In this document: positions 1-7,255 of the stretch, piece after piece | Position numbering within the stretch: the stretch's first letter is position 1 | Layout: every line of letters starts with the position of its first letter | Assembly: GCA_003454835.1 (NCBI GenBank) | Contig: DMTA01000578.1 | Span: forward strand, 1-9,583 | Direction: 5' to 3' | Source: Achromobacter sp. | GTDB lineage: Bacteria; Pseudomonadota; Gammaproteobacteria; Burkholderiales; Burkholderiaceae_B | DNA length: 9,583 nt | Position numbers and translations under genes: made by a program | Notes under the pieces: generated by a model | Seen by the model: the letters and a program-made list of their open reading frames with translations, nothing else | The model's database searches: none | What the model was told of the DNA's origin: nothing

Positions 1-1
1 C

Positions 2-367
2 ACGCCCGTCTTCACGCCGCGGCGCGCAAGTGTGCTGGGCATCCTGTGCGGCACGCTGGGCGGGTTCTTCGGCGTGGGCGGCGCGGTGCTGGCCGTGCCC
101 ATCATCACAACGGTCTTCCGCTTGCCGCAGACCACCGCGCAAGCCCTCGCGCTCAGCATGGTGATCCCCGGCTCGATGATCGCGCTCATCACCTACACGT
201 GGGCAGGGCAGGCCAACTGGATGGTCGGCGCGCCGCTCGCGATCGGCAGCCTCATCTTCGTGCCCATCGGCGTGCGGCTCGCGTACCGGCTTCCTGAACG
301 CAAGCTGAGAGCTAGCTTTGCGCTGATGTTGTTTGCGACGGTGGCGTTGTTGGCGTTCGAGGGATAG
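2..367 (+). CDS. TauE/SafE-family membrane exporter, C-terminal half (5' end outside window)
   Basis: The reading frame is open from the first bases of the window and stops at TAG 365-367, giving 121 visible residues. The visible part is strongly hydrophobic and carries the glycine-rich repeat of the family (LGGFFGVGGAVLAVP, about residues 19-33 of the visible part). It ends with the typical segment ARG/LEU-rich 'RLAYRLPERKLRASFALML' followed by a last membrane helix. TauE/SafE proteins are about 250 residues with two related halves, and this matches the second half. They are inner-membrane permeases proposed to export sulfite, sulfoacetate or other small organosulfur anions; the substrate here is unknown. 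A GTG at 32 could in principle start translation, but the family length and the open frame upstream argue for an internal position. No clear T-tailed terminator follows; a short GGTTC/GAACC hairpin at 397-412 is the only candidate. Confidence 0.82.
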   Translation, partial: TPVFTPRRASVLGILCGTLGGFFGVGGAVLAVPIITTVFRLPQTTAQALALSMVIPGSMIALITYTWAGQANWMVGAPLAIGSLIFVPIGVRLAYRLPERKLRASFALMLFATVALLAFEG

Positions 368-439
368 CAACAATTCTTGAGCGACAGAAAAATTGTGGTT
401 CCTGGTTGAACCTTCTGGAGGGGCAAGCTTCAAACCGCA

Positions 440-492
440 TACGGGACTAGCGGCATCGTGCCGCCCCGTAACGGAAAAGGGCATCTGCCCTT
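440..492 (+). promoter_or_regulatory. Structured 5' leader of the small secreted protein gene
   Basis: Two foldable elements lie just before the ribosome binding site. The first is a two-part stem: TACGGG (440-445) pairs with CCCGTA (465-470), and inside it GCGGCA (450-455) pairs with TGCCGC (459-464) around a three-base loop, with ACTA left as a bulge. The second is AAGGGC (477-482) pairing with GCCCTT (487-492) around ATCT. The second hairpin ends 8 bases before the AGGAG at 501-505, so it could affect ribosome access. I do not recognise a known riboswitch or thermosensor family. Whether it is transcribed depends on an unlocated promoter between 368 and 440. Confidence 0.4.
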
Positions 493-512
493 CACCAACC
501 AGGAGTACTTAC

Positions 513-728
513 ATGACGACTCACTCCCGCATTGCTGCGTTTCTTTCCACCTCGGCCCTGTGCCTCGGTCTCGCTGCCGCACCGGCGGCATTCGCGGCTG
601 GCGCCAAGTCCGGCGACACCAAGACCCAGGCGCATCACAAGCATCACAAGGCTGACAAGTCTTCCGCCAAGCACTCGGCCGGCGCAGCGACCAACCACAA
701 GTCCGGCGCCACGATGCCGGCGAAGTAG
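513..728 (+). CDS. Small secreted His/Lys-rich protein, 71 aa
   Basis: The start ATG at 513 is chosen because AGGAG (501-505) sits 7 bases upstream and the protein then begins with a clean Sec signal peptide. Residues 1-28 have a short basic start (THSR), a hydrophobic core and an APAAFA-A cleavage site. A longer in-frame reading from 393 has no such features. The mature part (about 43 residues) contains 8 lysines and 6 histidines, including HHKHHK at residues 41-46, and no cysteine, so it should be a disordered, highly basic periplasmic or secreted peptide. The composition resembles acid-shock (Asr-like) and metal-binding His-rich peptides, but no family assignment is safe. Function is unknown; metal buffering or acid/periplasmic stress protection are guesses from composition. 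It stands alone with its own leader and terminator, so it is probably a monocistronic, regulated gene. Confidence 0.75.
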   Translation: MTTHSRIAAFLSTSALCLGLAAAPAAFAAGAKSGDTKTQAHHKHHKADKSSAKHSAGAATNHKSGATMPAK

Positions 729-801
729 CAACATCGGGCGGCGACGCCCAAGTTCCTTTGCGCGACAAAGACTGACCGGACACGCGGGGGCCGGAAAGTC
801 G

Positions 802-835
802 AAAGCCTCTCGGTATGGGCGCCGAGAGGCTTTTT
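802..835 (+). terminator. Rho-independent terminator
   Basis: A perfect 12-bp stem (802-813 with 822-833, core GCCTCTCGG/CCGAGAGGC) closes on an 8-base loop, and the 3' arm runs into TTTTT (831-835). It lies 74 bases after the stop of the small His-rich gene and ends that transcript. Confidence 0.9.
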
Positions 836-856
836 CATTTCTGTGATCTGGCACAA

Positions 857-875
857 GAAAAAGCAGCGCTTTTTC
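857..875. terminator. Second hairpin, possible bidirectional backup terminator
   Basis: GAAAAAGC (857-864) and GCTTTTTC (868-875) form a perfect 8-bp inverted repeat with a 3-base loop. The 3' arm plus flank repeats the 11 bases GCTTTTTCATT found at the end of the terminator at 829-839. The stem is A/T-rich, so as a terminator it would be weak. It may back up the first one, or act on the other strand because the 5' arm is an A-run. Confidence 0.4.
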
Positions 876-941
876 ATTACTAAGACTCCTCTGATTTACG
901 AGCCACATGCGCGGCTTGTAAAAGCGTTGATGCCGCTTGGC

Positions 942-971
942 GCCAAAAGATGCCTATACCCAACTTTTGGC
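942..971. repeat. Inverted repeat upstream of the tle3-like gene, candidate operator
   Basis: GCCAAAAG (942-949) and CTTTTGGC (964-971) are perfect inverted copies separated by 14 bases, so their centres are 22 bases apart, about two helical turns. The spacer contains CTATACC, which may belong to a -10 element, but no convincing -35 stands at the right distance. The left arm also overlaps a perfect 10-bp palindrome TTGGCGCCAA (937-946). It is the only ordered element between the terminators and the start at 1003. Confidence 0.35.
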
Positions 972-1002
972 AAACGCCCGACAGTCATAGGGAGTTCAAG
1001 GG

Positions 1003-3333
1003 ATGTACTCGCCCCCCATCACCGGAAAGACCCGCGCGCTCGTGGCGCCCAATGCTCCGGATGCCTATGTTCAAAAGCAGCAGCCAAAGCCCTGCGTTGT
1101 GATCTTGATCCACGGGGTCAACGATTTGGCGGGCGTCTACGACGCGCTGGAAACCGGCATTTGCACCGGCCTGAACGAACGTCTGGACCACCTGTTCACC
1201 AAACGAGGCGAGCGCAGCCCCGCTGCGCTGAATCCAGCCCGGTACACGTCATCCAAGGACGATGACGGCAGAGCGCCGGACCCGGACGCGGTCTACTACC
1301 GCCGCGTGGCGACGTTAGGCAAGTATGGCGGTCGTTCGCGTAGCGTGGTCATCCCCTTTTATTGGGGGTTTCGCGAAGAAGAAAGCCGGATACAGAAACA
1401 GACCACCCATGGCGAATGGCTTGACCGCTTCGGCAATCGACTCGACAAGGCCGGGTCCAAGGAGGGCGGTCCTTTTGCCAATGCCACGACGACCTTGCCG
1501 GATATGTTCGGCAGGGGCTTTTCCGGCAAGGTCGCGGGAATGCCTGCCAATGCGCTCTTCGGATCTCCAGACCATCCGTTGTTCCCCGCACCGTCCCGGC
1601 GCTACATGGTGTTGGCAGCGCAGCGACTGGCCATGTTGACCAAGATCATCCGGGCCTATCGGCACCCCGACGGTCGCTCCGGCGCGGACGACACCATCAA
1701 CGTGGTCGGTCACAGCCAGGGCAACCTCATCACGCTGCTGGCCAACGCGATGCTCCACGATGAAGGCCAGCGCCCCATCGATGGCTTTGTCCTCATGAGT
1801 CCACCCTACAGTCTGGAGGAGACCTTCTTCGAAGGCAGTGAGTTGGGCAAGGCTCAGCAGACGACGGCGGCACGCTTAAATACGCTGAGCAATATCGTCA
1901 GATTTATCGCTGACAACGCCCATCAGCGGCCTTCTCTGGCAGACATGGCCGATGCCACCAAGGTCAGTTGCATCGGAGGTCTACGTTGGACGGGGCAGCA
2001 ATGCGAAACCTCGATCGATGGCGACAAGGTGAGTTTCGCCGAGCGGGACAATCGCGGCAGTGTGTTTCTCTATTTCTCGCCGCAAGACCAGACCGTTGGC
2101 ATGGCCAACGTGCAGGGGATCGGCTGGCAAGGCGTGGGTGATCATGCCCGCAACTATTGGTTCTTTTATCCCGATGCTTCAAGCGCCACGACTTGCTCCG
2201 TCGAACCCCAATCGAGCTCGAATGACATGGATTTCCGGCGCTTCAATGTGCCCGCCCTCGCTTCGCTCGGTGCGCGGTTCTTCCAGCGTGTTTTCACGGT
2301 CCGTGAGCGAGATGGCCAAGGCGAGCTCGTGGGCAAACCTCCTTCCTATACCTACAAGCTGTTGGGGTACGGCGTCAGGGGCGCGGGTGAAACCGCGTGG
2401 GAAGGCACCAGACTCGGGGTGGGACGCAAAGTGTTTGCCAACGCCCACTTCTTCGTTGAACAGAAGGTCACCATCCAGGCGCCGGCGCTGCCCACTCTCT
2501 TTCTCCCGGATTTCGTTGCCGACGGCACGACGCTGGGTCACGAAGGTTCCGGGGGTATCAAGCCCGTGTGGATGGATACCGACCCCATCGACGCCGCCAT
2601 TGCCCTTACCAATGGCGGCATCGACGCGCAGATTACCCGGGTGATATCACTGCCCACGGCCGATCTGCTTGGCCCGGCGCTACGGCGCGCACTGGAGGAA
2701 AAAGCCCCCGATATCAATGATCCAAACCGTAATCCCTACCTGGCCCCGGAAAACAATGAATGGGCTGCCGATTGGCATCGTGTTGCGCACGTCAAACCGC
2801 TCGGTGGTGGGCGATACAAAGCCATTTTTGAAGAGTCGCCCAACGAGGCGCGCCGGCGGATGATGGACGCACCGGCGGGAAGCAATGAGCCCATTTCGTT
2901 CCACTCGGCGATTCCCATGAGTGCCATTCACAGTCGTCGCGCCGTGGCCTATGACCTGGCCATCGGGCAGGCTTGCAGTATTGATGATGAGGTGTTTTAT
3001 GCCTATTTGTGCCGCGTGGCGGATTGGCGGCTGCATTGGGAGAAACGAGATGGAAGCTGGGGTGGTTCTCAGGACGCGGCAGCGAGCGATGAACCTGACG
3101 AAACAGTATTGCAATGCTACAGGTTTGAATTGAAGGGGAACAAGGAGCTAATTGACGAAACCTCCCTTTATCGGAGTGACAAGATTCCGCCTCCAGATGG
3201 TCCACTTCAAGGTGGTGGCTTCCTACCGCAGACGACCCTTGATGCGAACTATCCCAGCCTGGTCGCCTGGCAGAGCGTGAGAGATAGGAACGAAGGCCGC
3301 GGTCTACAGTGCGGCTCAGGGAGGAGCCTATGA
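1003..3333 (+). CDS. tle3: T6SS phospholipase effector, Tle3 family (DUF3274-like alpha/beta hydrolase)
   Basis: The 776-residue protein shows alpha/beta-hydrolase lipase features. The first is an N-terminal ILIHGVND at about residues 34-41 (oxyanion-hole region). Next comes the nucleophile elbow GHSQG at 236-240 with Ser238, then the motif SPQDQTVG with Asp362 followed by NVQGIGWQGV. A late histidine lies in FHSAI (His634) or AIHSRR (His643). This Ser-Asp-His order, the length and the wording of the motifs fit the Tle3 group of antibacterial type VI lipases. In Pseudomonas aeruginosa Tle3 is carried by VgrG2b with the help of the adaptor Tla3 and neutralised by Tli3. There is no signal peptide, PAAR or VgrG domain, as expected for a cargo effector. 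The start ATG has AGGGA at 989-993. The stop overlaps the next start (ATGA, 3330-3333), so the two genes are translationally coupled. The final residues look irregular and could hide a frameshift. Family identity is from motif memory, not from a search. Confidence 0.8.
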   Translation: MYSPPITGKTRALVAPNAPDAYVQKQQPKPCVVILIHGVNDLAGVYDALETGICTGLNERLDHLFTKRGERSPAALNPARYTSSKDDDGRAPDPDAVYYRRVATLGKYGGRSRSVVIPFYWGFREEESRIQKQTTHGEWLDRFGNRLDKAGSKEGGPFANATTTLPDMFGRGFSGKVAGMPANALFGSPDHPLFPAPSRRYMVLAAQRLAMLTKIIRAYRHPDGRSGADDTINVVGHSQGNLITLLANAMLHDEGQRPIDGFVLMSPPYSLEETFFEGSELGKAQQTTAARLNTLSNIVRFIADNAHQRPSLADMADATKVSCIGGLRWTGQQCETSIDGDKVSFAERDNRGSVFLYFSPQDQTVGMANVQGIGWQGVGDHARNYWFFYPDASSATTCSVEPQSSSNDMDFRRFNVPALASLGARFFQRVFTVRERDGQGELVGKPPSYTYKLLGYGVRGAGETAWEGTRLGVGRKVFANAHFFVEQKVTIQAPALPTLFLPDFVADGTTLGHEGSGGIKPVWMDTDPIDAAIALTNGGIDAQITRVISLPTADLLGPALRRALEEKAPDINDPNRNPYLAPENNEWAADWHRVAHVKPLGGGRYKAIFEESPNEARRRMMDAPAGSNEPISFHSAIPMSAIHSRRAVAYDLAIGQACSIDDEVFYAYLCRVADWRLHWEKRDGSWGGSQDAAASDEPDETVLQCYRFELKGNKELIDETSLYRSDKIPPPDGPLQGGGFLPQTTLDANYPSLVAWQSVRDRNEGRGLQCGSGRSL

Positions 3334-4979
3334 GCCCGATCTCGCTCCTGGCCGCATCATTGCTGTTGCGTTGGTGGGCGGTTGCTCCTGAGGCGCCACC
3401 GCCGCCCGAACCTGAAACTGCGCCTCTGGCAGCAATGGCGTGTCCGTTGCCATCGGCTGAAGCGCATCGCACGGCGGCGGTCTTACCGAATACTCCCTCT
3501 GCTTCCAAAGGTGCCCCCATGTTGCAACCTCGTCTGGAAACCCTGGATATCGTCCGCGTGGGACTGAGTCTGGATGTCTATCGTCAAGGGCAGGCCTGGG
3601 CGCAGTTGCGTAAGCAAAGCGCCGATCAACCCAATGCCTTGCTCGTGGGTAGCGCCTTGCCGATGGATCCGCGCGACTATCCCGTTGACGGCACGCTTAA
3701 GGACATGGCCTGGGGCCAGCGGAAATCCAACGCGCTGGAACTGGCCCTGAAGAGTTTCCCGGAACGCTGGCCTCTGCCGACTATGGTGGTTGTAAGGGAC
3801 TACAACCCAAAAATGAACCGGCCTCGTGTGCCGCCCGAGGAAATGGAAGTGGCGCTCAGAATAATGGCAACCGCAGAGCGCGGTGATGCAGGGTTGCACT
3901 GGCACCAGCTCCGTCAGTTAGACAATGGCGTCGTCTGCAATACCAACCCGGAAGCAGTAATCGAATCCATTTTCCTAATGTTCGAGCGCAATCCGGACAT
4001 GCCAGCCTTGCTGGTCTATGCGCTCGACAGCTTCAACTTGCGGGCGGCGCTGTCCAGCAAGAATATTCGCCTGAACGACATTTCACCGCGCGGCGAACGC
4101 ACGCCTCAGACACCCACCGATGCCGTCGTGGCCCTGGTCGTGGCCCGTCCCGAGCGTCTGTCTTGGCTGCGCGAGTTTGCCAAGTACACCAAAGAAAAAC
4201 CTGACTCTATCGACCCGGCCTTCATCGGCTGGGAACGTTCACCGCGGCAAGCGTTCAAGCCGACAACCTTCTTCCCCGAGCCGATTACGCAACGAGGTTT
4301 TGAGCAATGGGATCGCTTGAAGGTTTTGGCGCGGTTGCATCGGCCGGTGACGGTTTCGTTGCACGGCAAAGATGACGCCGACGTGCTGCTCAAGAACCAG
4401 GAGCGGGACCAGGCTATTGCCAGCGGCTGGGACCAGGCGATTACGGCATTGGGTTCCACGCCAACGCGCGCTTTCTTCGACACGGGCAAACTTTCGGGCG
4501 GCATCGCGCAGTTGGCACCGGCCCTGCAACGGGTGCAGCACCCCCTGGACCTGCTGGAATCAACCCAAAGCTACGACCTTTCCCAACGGGTAGGCGATAC
4601 AGGCGCCGCATCGCCCTTCGTCGGCCTGGCGCTGGCCACGATGGCGAGCTATCTCAATGCCGACAGTAGTCTGGTGGTGCCTTTGCGCCGCGCCGATCGT
4701 GCGACCTTCATCGGTATCAGCCCGCCGGCGTCTGGGAAAAAGCCCGTTGATGATCCGTTCGGCGTGTCGCTGAGACCACAACACACCGCGATTACCGACG
4801 AGCCCTCTCCCGAGTTCAAGGCTTGGCTGGGGCAGCGGCATATTGACCACCAGCGTGAGCAGGAACGCAGTGCCCCGCGCTATCGAGACCCGGCAGTCGT
4901 GGCTCGGGAACAACGCGTTCTTGATGACTTTATTGCGGGCCTTTCCGGTGCCGACCCTCTGGGTCCAAAGAACAACTAG
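3330..4979 (+). CDS. tla3: Tla3-family type VI lipase adaptor (DUF2875-like)
   Basis: The ATG at 3330 is preferred over one at 3309: GGAGGAG lies at 3319-3325, and the ATGA overlap with the tle3 stop gives coupling. The product is 549 residues. Residues 1-18 are hydrophobic (signal anchor or damaged signal peptide), 19-65 are a Pro/Ala-rich linker, and the conserved part runs from about 70 to 480. Features that fit the DUF2875/Tla3 family are DPRDYPVD (113-120), RWPLPTMVVV (146-155), FEQWDRLKVLARLHRPV (324-340), and SYDLSQRVGDTGAASPF (414-430) followed by a small-residue helix. In P. aeruginosa the Tla3 protein, encoded beside tle3, is needed to load Tle3 onto VgrG2b, and the gene order here agrees with that role. 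A charged tail (about 500-540) follows. The family call rests on recalled motifs plus the neighbour. Confidence 0.75.
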   Translation: MSPISLLAASLLLRWWAVAPEAPPPPEPETAPLAAMACPLPSAEAHRTAAVLPNTPSASKGAPMLQPRLETLDIVRVGLSLDVYRQGQAWAQLRKQSADQPNALLVGSALPMDPRDYPVDGTLKDMAWGQRKSNALELALKSFPERWPLPTMVVVRDYNPKMNRPRVPPEEMEVALRIMATAERGDAGLHWHQLRQLDNGVVCNTNPEAVIESIFLMFERNPDMPALLVYALDSFNLRAALSSKNIRLNDISPRGERTPQTPTDAVVALVVARPERLSWLREFAKYTKEKPDSIDPAFIGWERSPRQAFKPTTFFPEPITQRGFEQWDRLKVLARLHRPVTVSLHGKDDADVLLKNQERDQAIASGWDQAITALGSTPTRAFFDTGKLSGGIAQLAPALQRVQHPLDLLESTQSYDLSQRVGDTGAASPFVGLALATMASYLNADSSLVVPLRRADRATFIGISPPASGKKPVDDPFGVSLRPQHTAITDEPSPEFKAWLGQRHIDHQREQERSAPRYRDPAVVAREQRVLDDFIAGLSGADPLGPKNN

Positions 4980-5093
4980 GTTTCGCAGAAACGGAAATTG
5001 GTTGCCTGCCGCGACTGCGCTTCCCGATCGCCTTGTGCCGACATCAATTCCGCGCCGAATGGTGAACCAGGTCAAGAATGCGCCGCCGCTCAG

Positions 5094-5109
5094 CGCCGCG
5101 AAGGCGGCG
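5094..5109 (-). terminator. GC hairpin in the convergent gap, weak terminator candidate
   Basis: CGCCGC (5094-5099) pairs with GCGGCG (5104-5109) around GAAG; on the minus strand the loop reads CTTC. It lies 12 bases past the stop of the dehydrogenase gene in the 141-bp gap between two convergent genes (4980-5120). There is no T-run on either side, so termination here may instead depend on Rho. Nothing else of note is seen in this gap. Confidence 0.3.
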
Positions 5110-5120
5110 GCCGCATCCGC

Positions 5121-6077
5121 TTATTCCACCGGCGTGATCACGCGGCCGTTCTCGAAGAACGACTGCAGATTTTCCAGCATCATGTTTTCCATCGCCAGGC
5201 GCGTTTCTTCCGTGGCGCTGCCGATGTGCGGCAGCAGCACGGCCTTGTCGCTTTTGATCAGGGCTTCCGGCACCTTGGGCTCGTGCTCGAAGACGTCGAG
5301 CGCGGCGCAGCCCAGCTTGCCGTCTTCAAGCGCGGCGACCAGGGCGGTTTCGTCGATGACCGGACCGCGTGCGATGTTGACGACGATGCCCTTGGGGCCC
5401 AGCGCCTCGAGCACCTCGCGGTTCACCAGGTGGCGCGTGCTCGGCCCGCCGACAGTCGCCACGATCAGGAAATCGGCCCATTTGGCCAGGTTCGTCAGCG
5501 AGGCCTCATAGCCGAAGTCGACGTCGTCGCGCTTTCTGCGGTTGTGATAACGCACGTCCATGTCGAAGCCCGTGCCGCGCTTGGCGATGGCTTCGCCGAT
5601 GCGGCCCAGCCCCACGATGCCCAGCTTCTTGCCGCTGACGCGCAGCCCCAGCGGAATACTGCCGTGCACCTGACCCCATTGGCCGGCCCGCACAAAGCGT
5701 TCGCCCTGACCCATGCGGCGCGCGCCGGCGATCAACAGGCCCCAGGCCAGATCGGCCACGCAATCCGTCAACACGTCCGGCGTATTGCTGACGAGCACGC
5801 CACGCTTGCGCGCGGCCTCGACATCGATCGTCTCGTAGCCCACGCCCCAACTGCAGATGGCCTTCAGGTCCGGCAGCGCGTTGATGAGGTCGGCATTCGC
5901 GCCGAAATTCGCGGACGTGACGACGGCGGTGACGCCCTTGCCGTGTTCGGCCAGCGCGGCCTTGCGATCCGGGTACTTCCACAATTCGATGACGTCATAG
6001 CCGTCGGCCAGGCGCTTGTTGGCGGAGGGAGAGCCGGCCAGCGAGCCGACCTGGATGATGCGTTGCTTGGTGGTCAT
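5121..6077 (-). CDS. D-isomer-specific 2-hydroxyacid dehydrogenase (glyoxylate/hydroxypyruvate reductase type)
   Basis: The protein has 318 residues, normal for the family. The Rossmann loop GLGRIG is at 156-161, and the end of the following beta strand reads HNRRKR (178-183), where the arginines favour NADPH over NADH. The catalytic set is complete: Arg237 in NIARG, Glu266 in DVFEHEP, and His284 in LPHIGS. The substrate loop SWGVGYETID (76-85) matches GhrB/hydroxypyruvate-reductase-like members. The likely reaction is reversible reduction of glyoxylate, hydroxypyruvate or a related 2-oxo acid in the cytoplasm; the exact substrate is not readable. The ATG at 6075-6077 has only a poor Shine-Dalgarno sequence. 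The gene lies downstream of two Bug-family genes but is separated from them by a terminator, so it probably has its own promoter in 6078-6176. That stretch contains only GC-rich inverted repeats such as ATGCGGG/CCCGCAT (6122-6150). Confidence 0.9.
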   Translation of the reverse strand: MTTKQRIIQVGSLAGSPSANKRLADGYDVIELWKYPDRKAALAEHGKGVTAVVTSANFGANADLINALPDLKAICSWGVGYETIDVEAARKRGVLVSNTPDVLTDCVADLAWGLLIAGARRMGQGERFVRAGQWGQVHGSIPLGLRVSGKKLGIVGLGRIGEAIAKRGTGFDMDVRYHNRRKRDDVDFGYEASLTNLAKWADFLIVATVGGPSTRHLVNREVLEALGPKGIVVNIARGPVIDETALVAALEDGKLGCAALDVFEHEPKVPEALIKSDKAVLLPHIGSATEETRLAMENMMLENLQSFFENGRVITPVE

Positions 6078-6176
6078 GTTGTCGTACGGTTGGGTGGCGA
6101 AGGTTTCATGCTACTTGATTCATGCGGGAGACCGCGGGCCCGCCCCGCATCCGAGGGATCGGGCCGGGCCGCGGAC

Positions 6177-6200
6177 AAAAGATGCCTACCTTCGGGCATC
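6177..6200 (-). terminator. Rho-independent terminator after the first Bug gene
   Basis: On the minus strand GATGCC pairs with GGCATC (6195-6200 and 6181-6186) around an 8-base loop, and is followed directly by TTTTGT (6180 down to 6175). It lies 9 bases past the TAA of the Bug-family gene. It separates the binding-protein genes from the dehydrogenase gene. Confidence 0.7.
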
Positions 6201-6208
6201 CCGTCGCT

Positions 6209-7180
6209 TTACTCGAGCTGAATGTTGGCTTTCTGGATCACGTCCTTCCAGCGCTTGACCTCGGCCTGCTGGAATTCTGCGAACTGCTGCGGCGTGTTGG
6301 CGACCACTTCAAAGCCCAGGCCTTGCAGCGTCTTCTGCGTCTGCGGCTCGCGCAGCGCGGTGCGCAAAGCCTCGGCCAGCTTGTCGACGACCGGCTGCGG
6401 CGTACCCTTGGGCACGGCAAAGCCCTGCCAGGAATACACGACCATATCCTTGATGCCGGCCTCGGCCAGCGTCGGCACGTCGGGCAGATCGGTCGCGCGC
6501 GTGTCGCCCGTGATGGCCAGCGCCTTCAGCTTGCCCGCCTTGATGTGGTTCTGCACCGCGCCCAGGTTCTGAAACGACACGTTGACCTGTCCGCCGATCA
6601 GGTCCGCGATGGCGGCGCCGCCGCCCTTGTACGGCACGTCCACGCCGGTGCTCTGCGTGCGCTGCCGGAACAGCACGGCTGACAGGTGGTCCGACGATCC
6701 CGTGCCCGATGAGGCGTACGACACGCGGTTCGGATTCTTCTTGGCGTAGTCGACCAGTTCGGCCACGGTGCTGGCCGGGAACGACGTCGCCGCGACCAGC
6801 ACATTGGGGTTGCGCACCGCCTGCGTCAGGTAGGTGAAGTCCTTGCTGGGGTTATACGACAGGTTCTTGTACAGGGCTTCGTTGATGGCGAAGGTGCCGA
6901 TGGATCCGACCATCATGGTGTAGCCGTCGGGCGTGGAGCGGGCCAGCGCCTGCGCGCCGATTGCGCTGTTTGCGCCCGGCTTGTTCTCGACGACGAAGGT
7001 TTGCCCCAGGATCTTCGCCAGCGCCGGTGTGACCGAGCGCCCGGTGATGTCGGAAGACCCGCCTGGCACGAAGGGCACGATCATGGTGACGGGTTTTTCC
7101 GGGTAACCGGCGGCAAAGGCCGCCGGCGACCCAAGCACAACGGCGCCCGCCGCGAATACGGCGCTGATCAGTTTGTTCAT
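6209..7180 (-). CDS. Bug/TctC-family periplasmic solute-binding protein (first of two)
   Basis: The 323-residue protein begins with a Sec signal peptide (positively charged NK, hydrophobic core, AAFA-AGYP cleavage near residue 23-24). The mature N-terminus YPEKPVTMIVPFVPGG is the standard Bug opening, followed by SSD (Asp44) in the ligand-binding loop, PDGYTMMVGS near residues 84-93, and VPYKGGGAAIADLIGGQV near 183-200. Family members bind carboxylates or small amides for tripartite tricarboxylate transporters, or act as extracytoplasmic sensors. Start ATG 7178-7180 has AGGAGA at 7190-7185 on the minus strand. It lies 75 bp downstream of a second Bug gene and is probably co-transcribed with it. 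No TctA or TctB membrane subunit is encoded in the window, which is common for Bug genes in Bordetella and Achromobacter. Confidence 0.92.
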   Translation of the reverse strand: MNKLISAVFAAGAVVLGSPAAFAAGYPEKPVTMIVPFVPGGSSDITGRSVTPALAKILGQTFVVENKPGANSAIGAQALARSTPDGYTMMVGSIGTFAINEALYKNLSYNPSKDFTYLTQAVRNPNVLVAATSFPASTVAELVDYAKKNPNRVSYASSGTGSSDHLSAVLFRQRTQSTGVDVPYKGGGAAIADLIGGQVNVSFQNLGAVQNHIKAGKLKALAITGDTRATDLPDVPTLAEAGIKDMVVYSWQGFAVPKGTPQPVVDKLAEALRTALREPQTQKTLQGLGFEVVANTPQQFAEFQQAEVKRWKDVIQKANIQLE

Positions 7181-7255
7181 GGTGTCTCCTGGTTCGCGTG
7201 ATGATGAAGAGCCCGCCGCTCACGCGTTGCGGACGGGCCCCGGATCGGCGCAGGG

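Noticed and set aside
916..960. Sigma-70 promoter for the lipase gene (TTGTAA or TTGATG with TATACC)
   Set aside because: The spacers between candidate boxes are far from 16-18 bases, so no promoter is claimed.
6122..6174. GC-rich inverted repeats before the dehydrogenase gene (ATGCGGG/CCCGCAT, CCGCGG copies)
   Set aside because: In such GC-rich sequence short palindromes are common; no promoter boxes or T-run make their role clear.
4998..6221. Long plus-strand open frame (407 codons) over the dehydrogenase gene
   Set aside because: It is antisense to a gene with all catalytic motifs of the 2-hydroxyacid dehydrogenase family. Its product is rich in Arg, Ala, Gly, His and Gln with no recognisable domain, as expected for a high-GC shadow frame.
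7211..7238. GCCCGCC/GACGGGC stem between the two Bug genes as a terminator
   Set aside because: 7 bp with a G-T pair and a 14-base loop; the sequence after it on the minus strand is only TCTTCATC, so it is not a convincing terminator.
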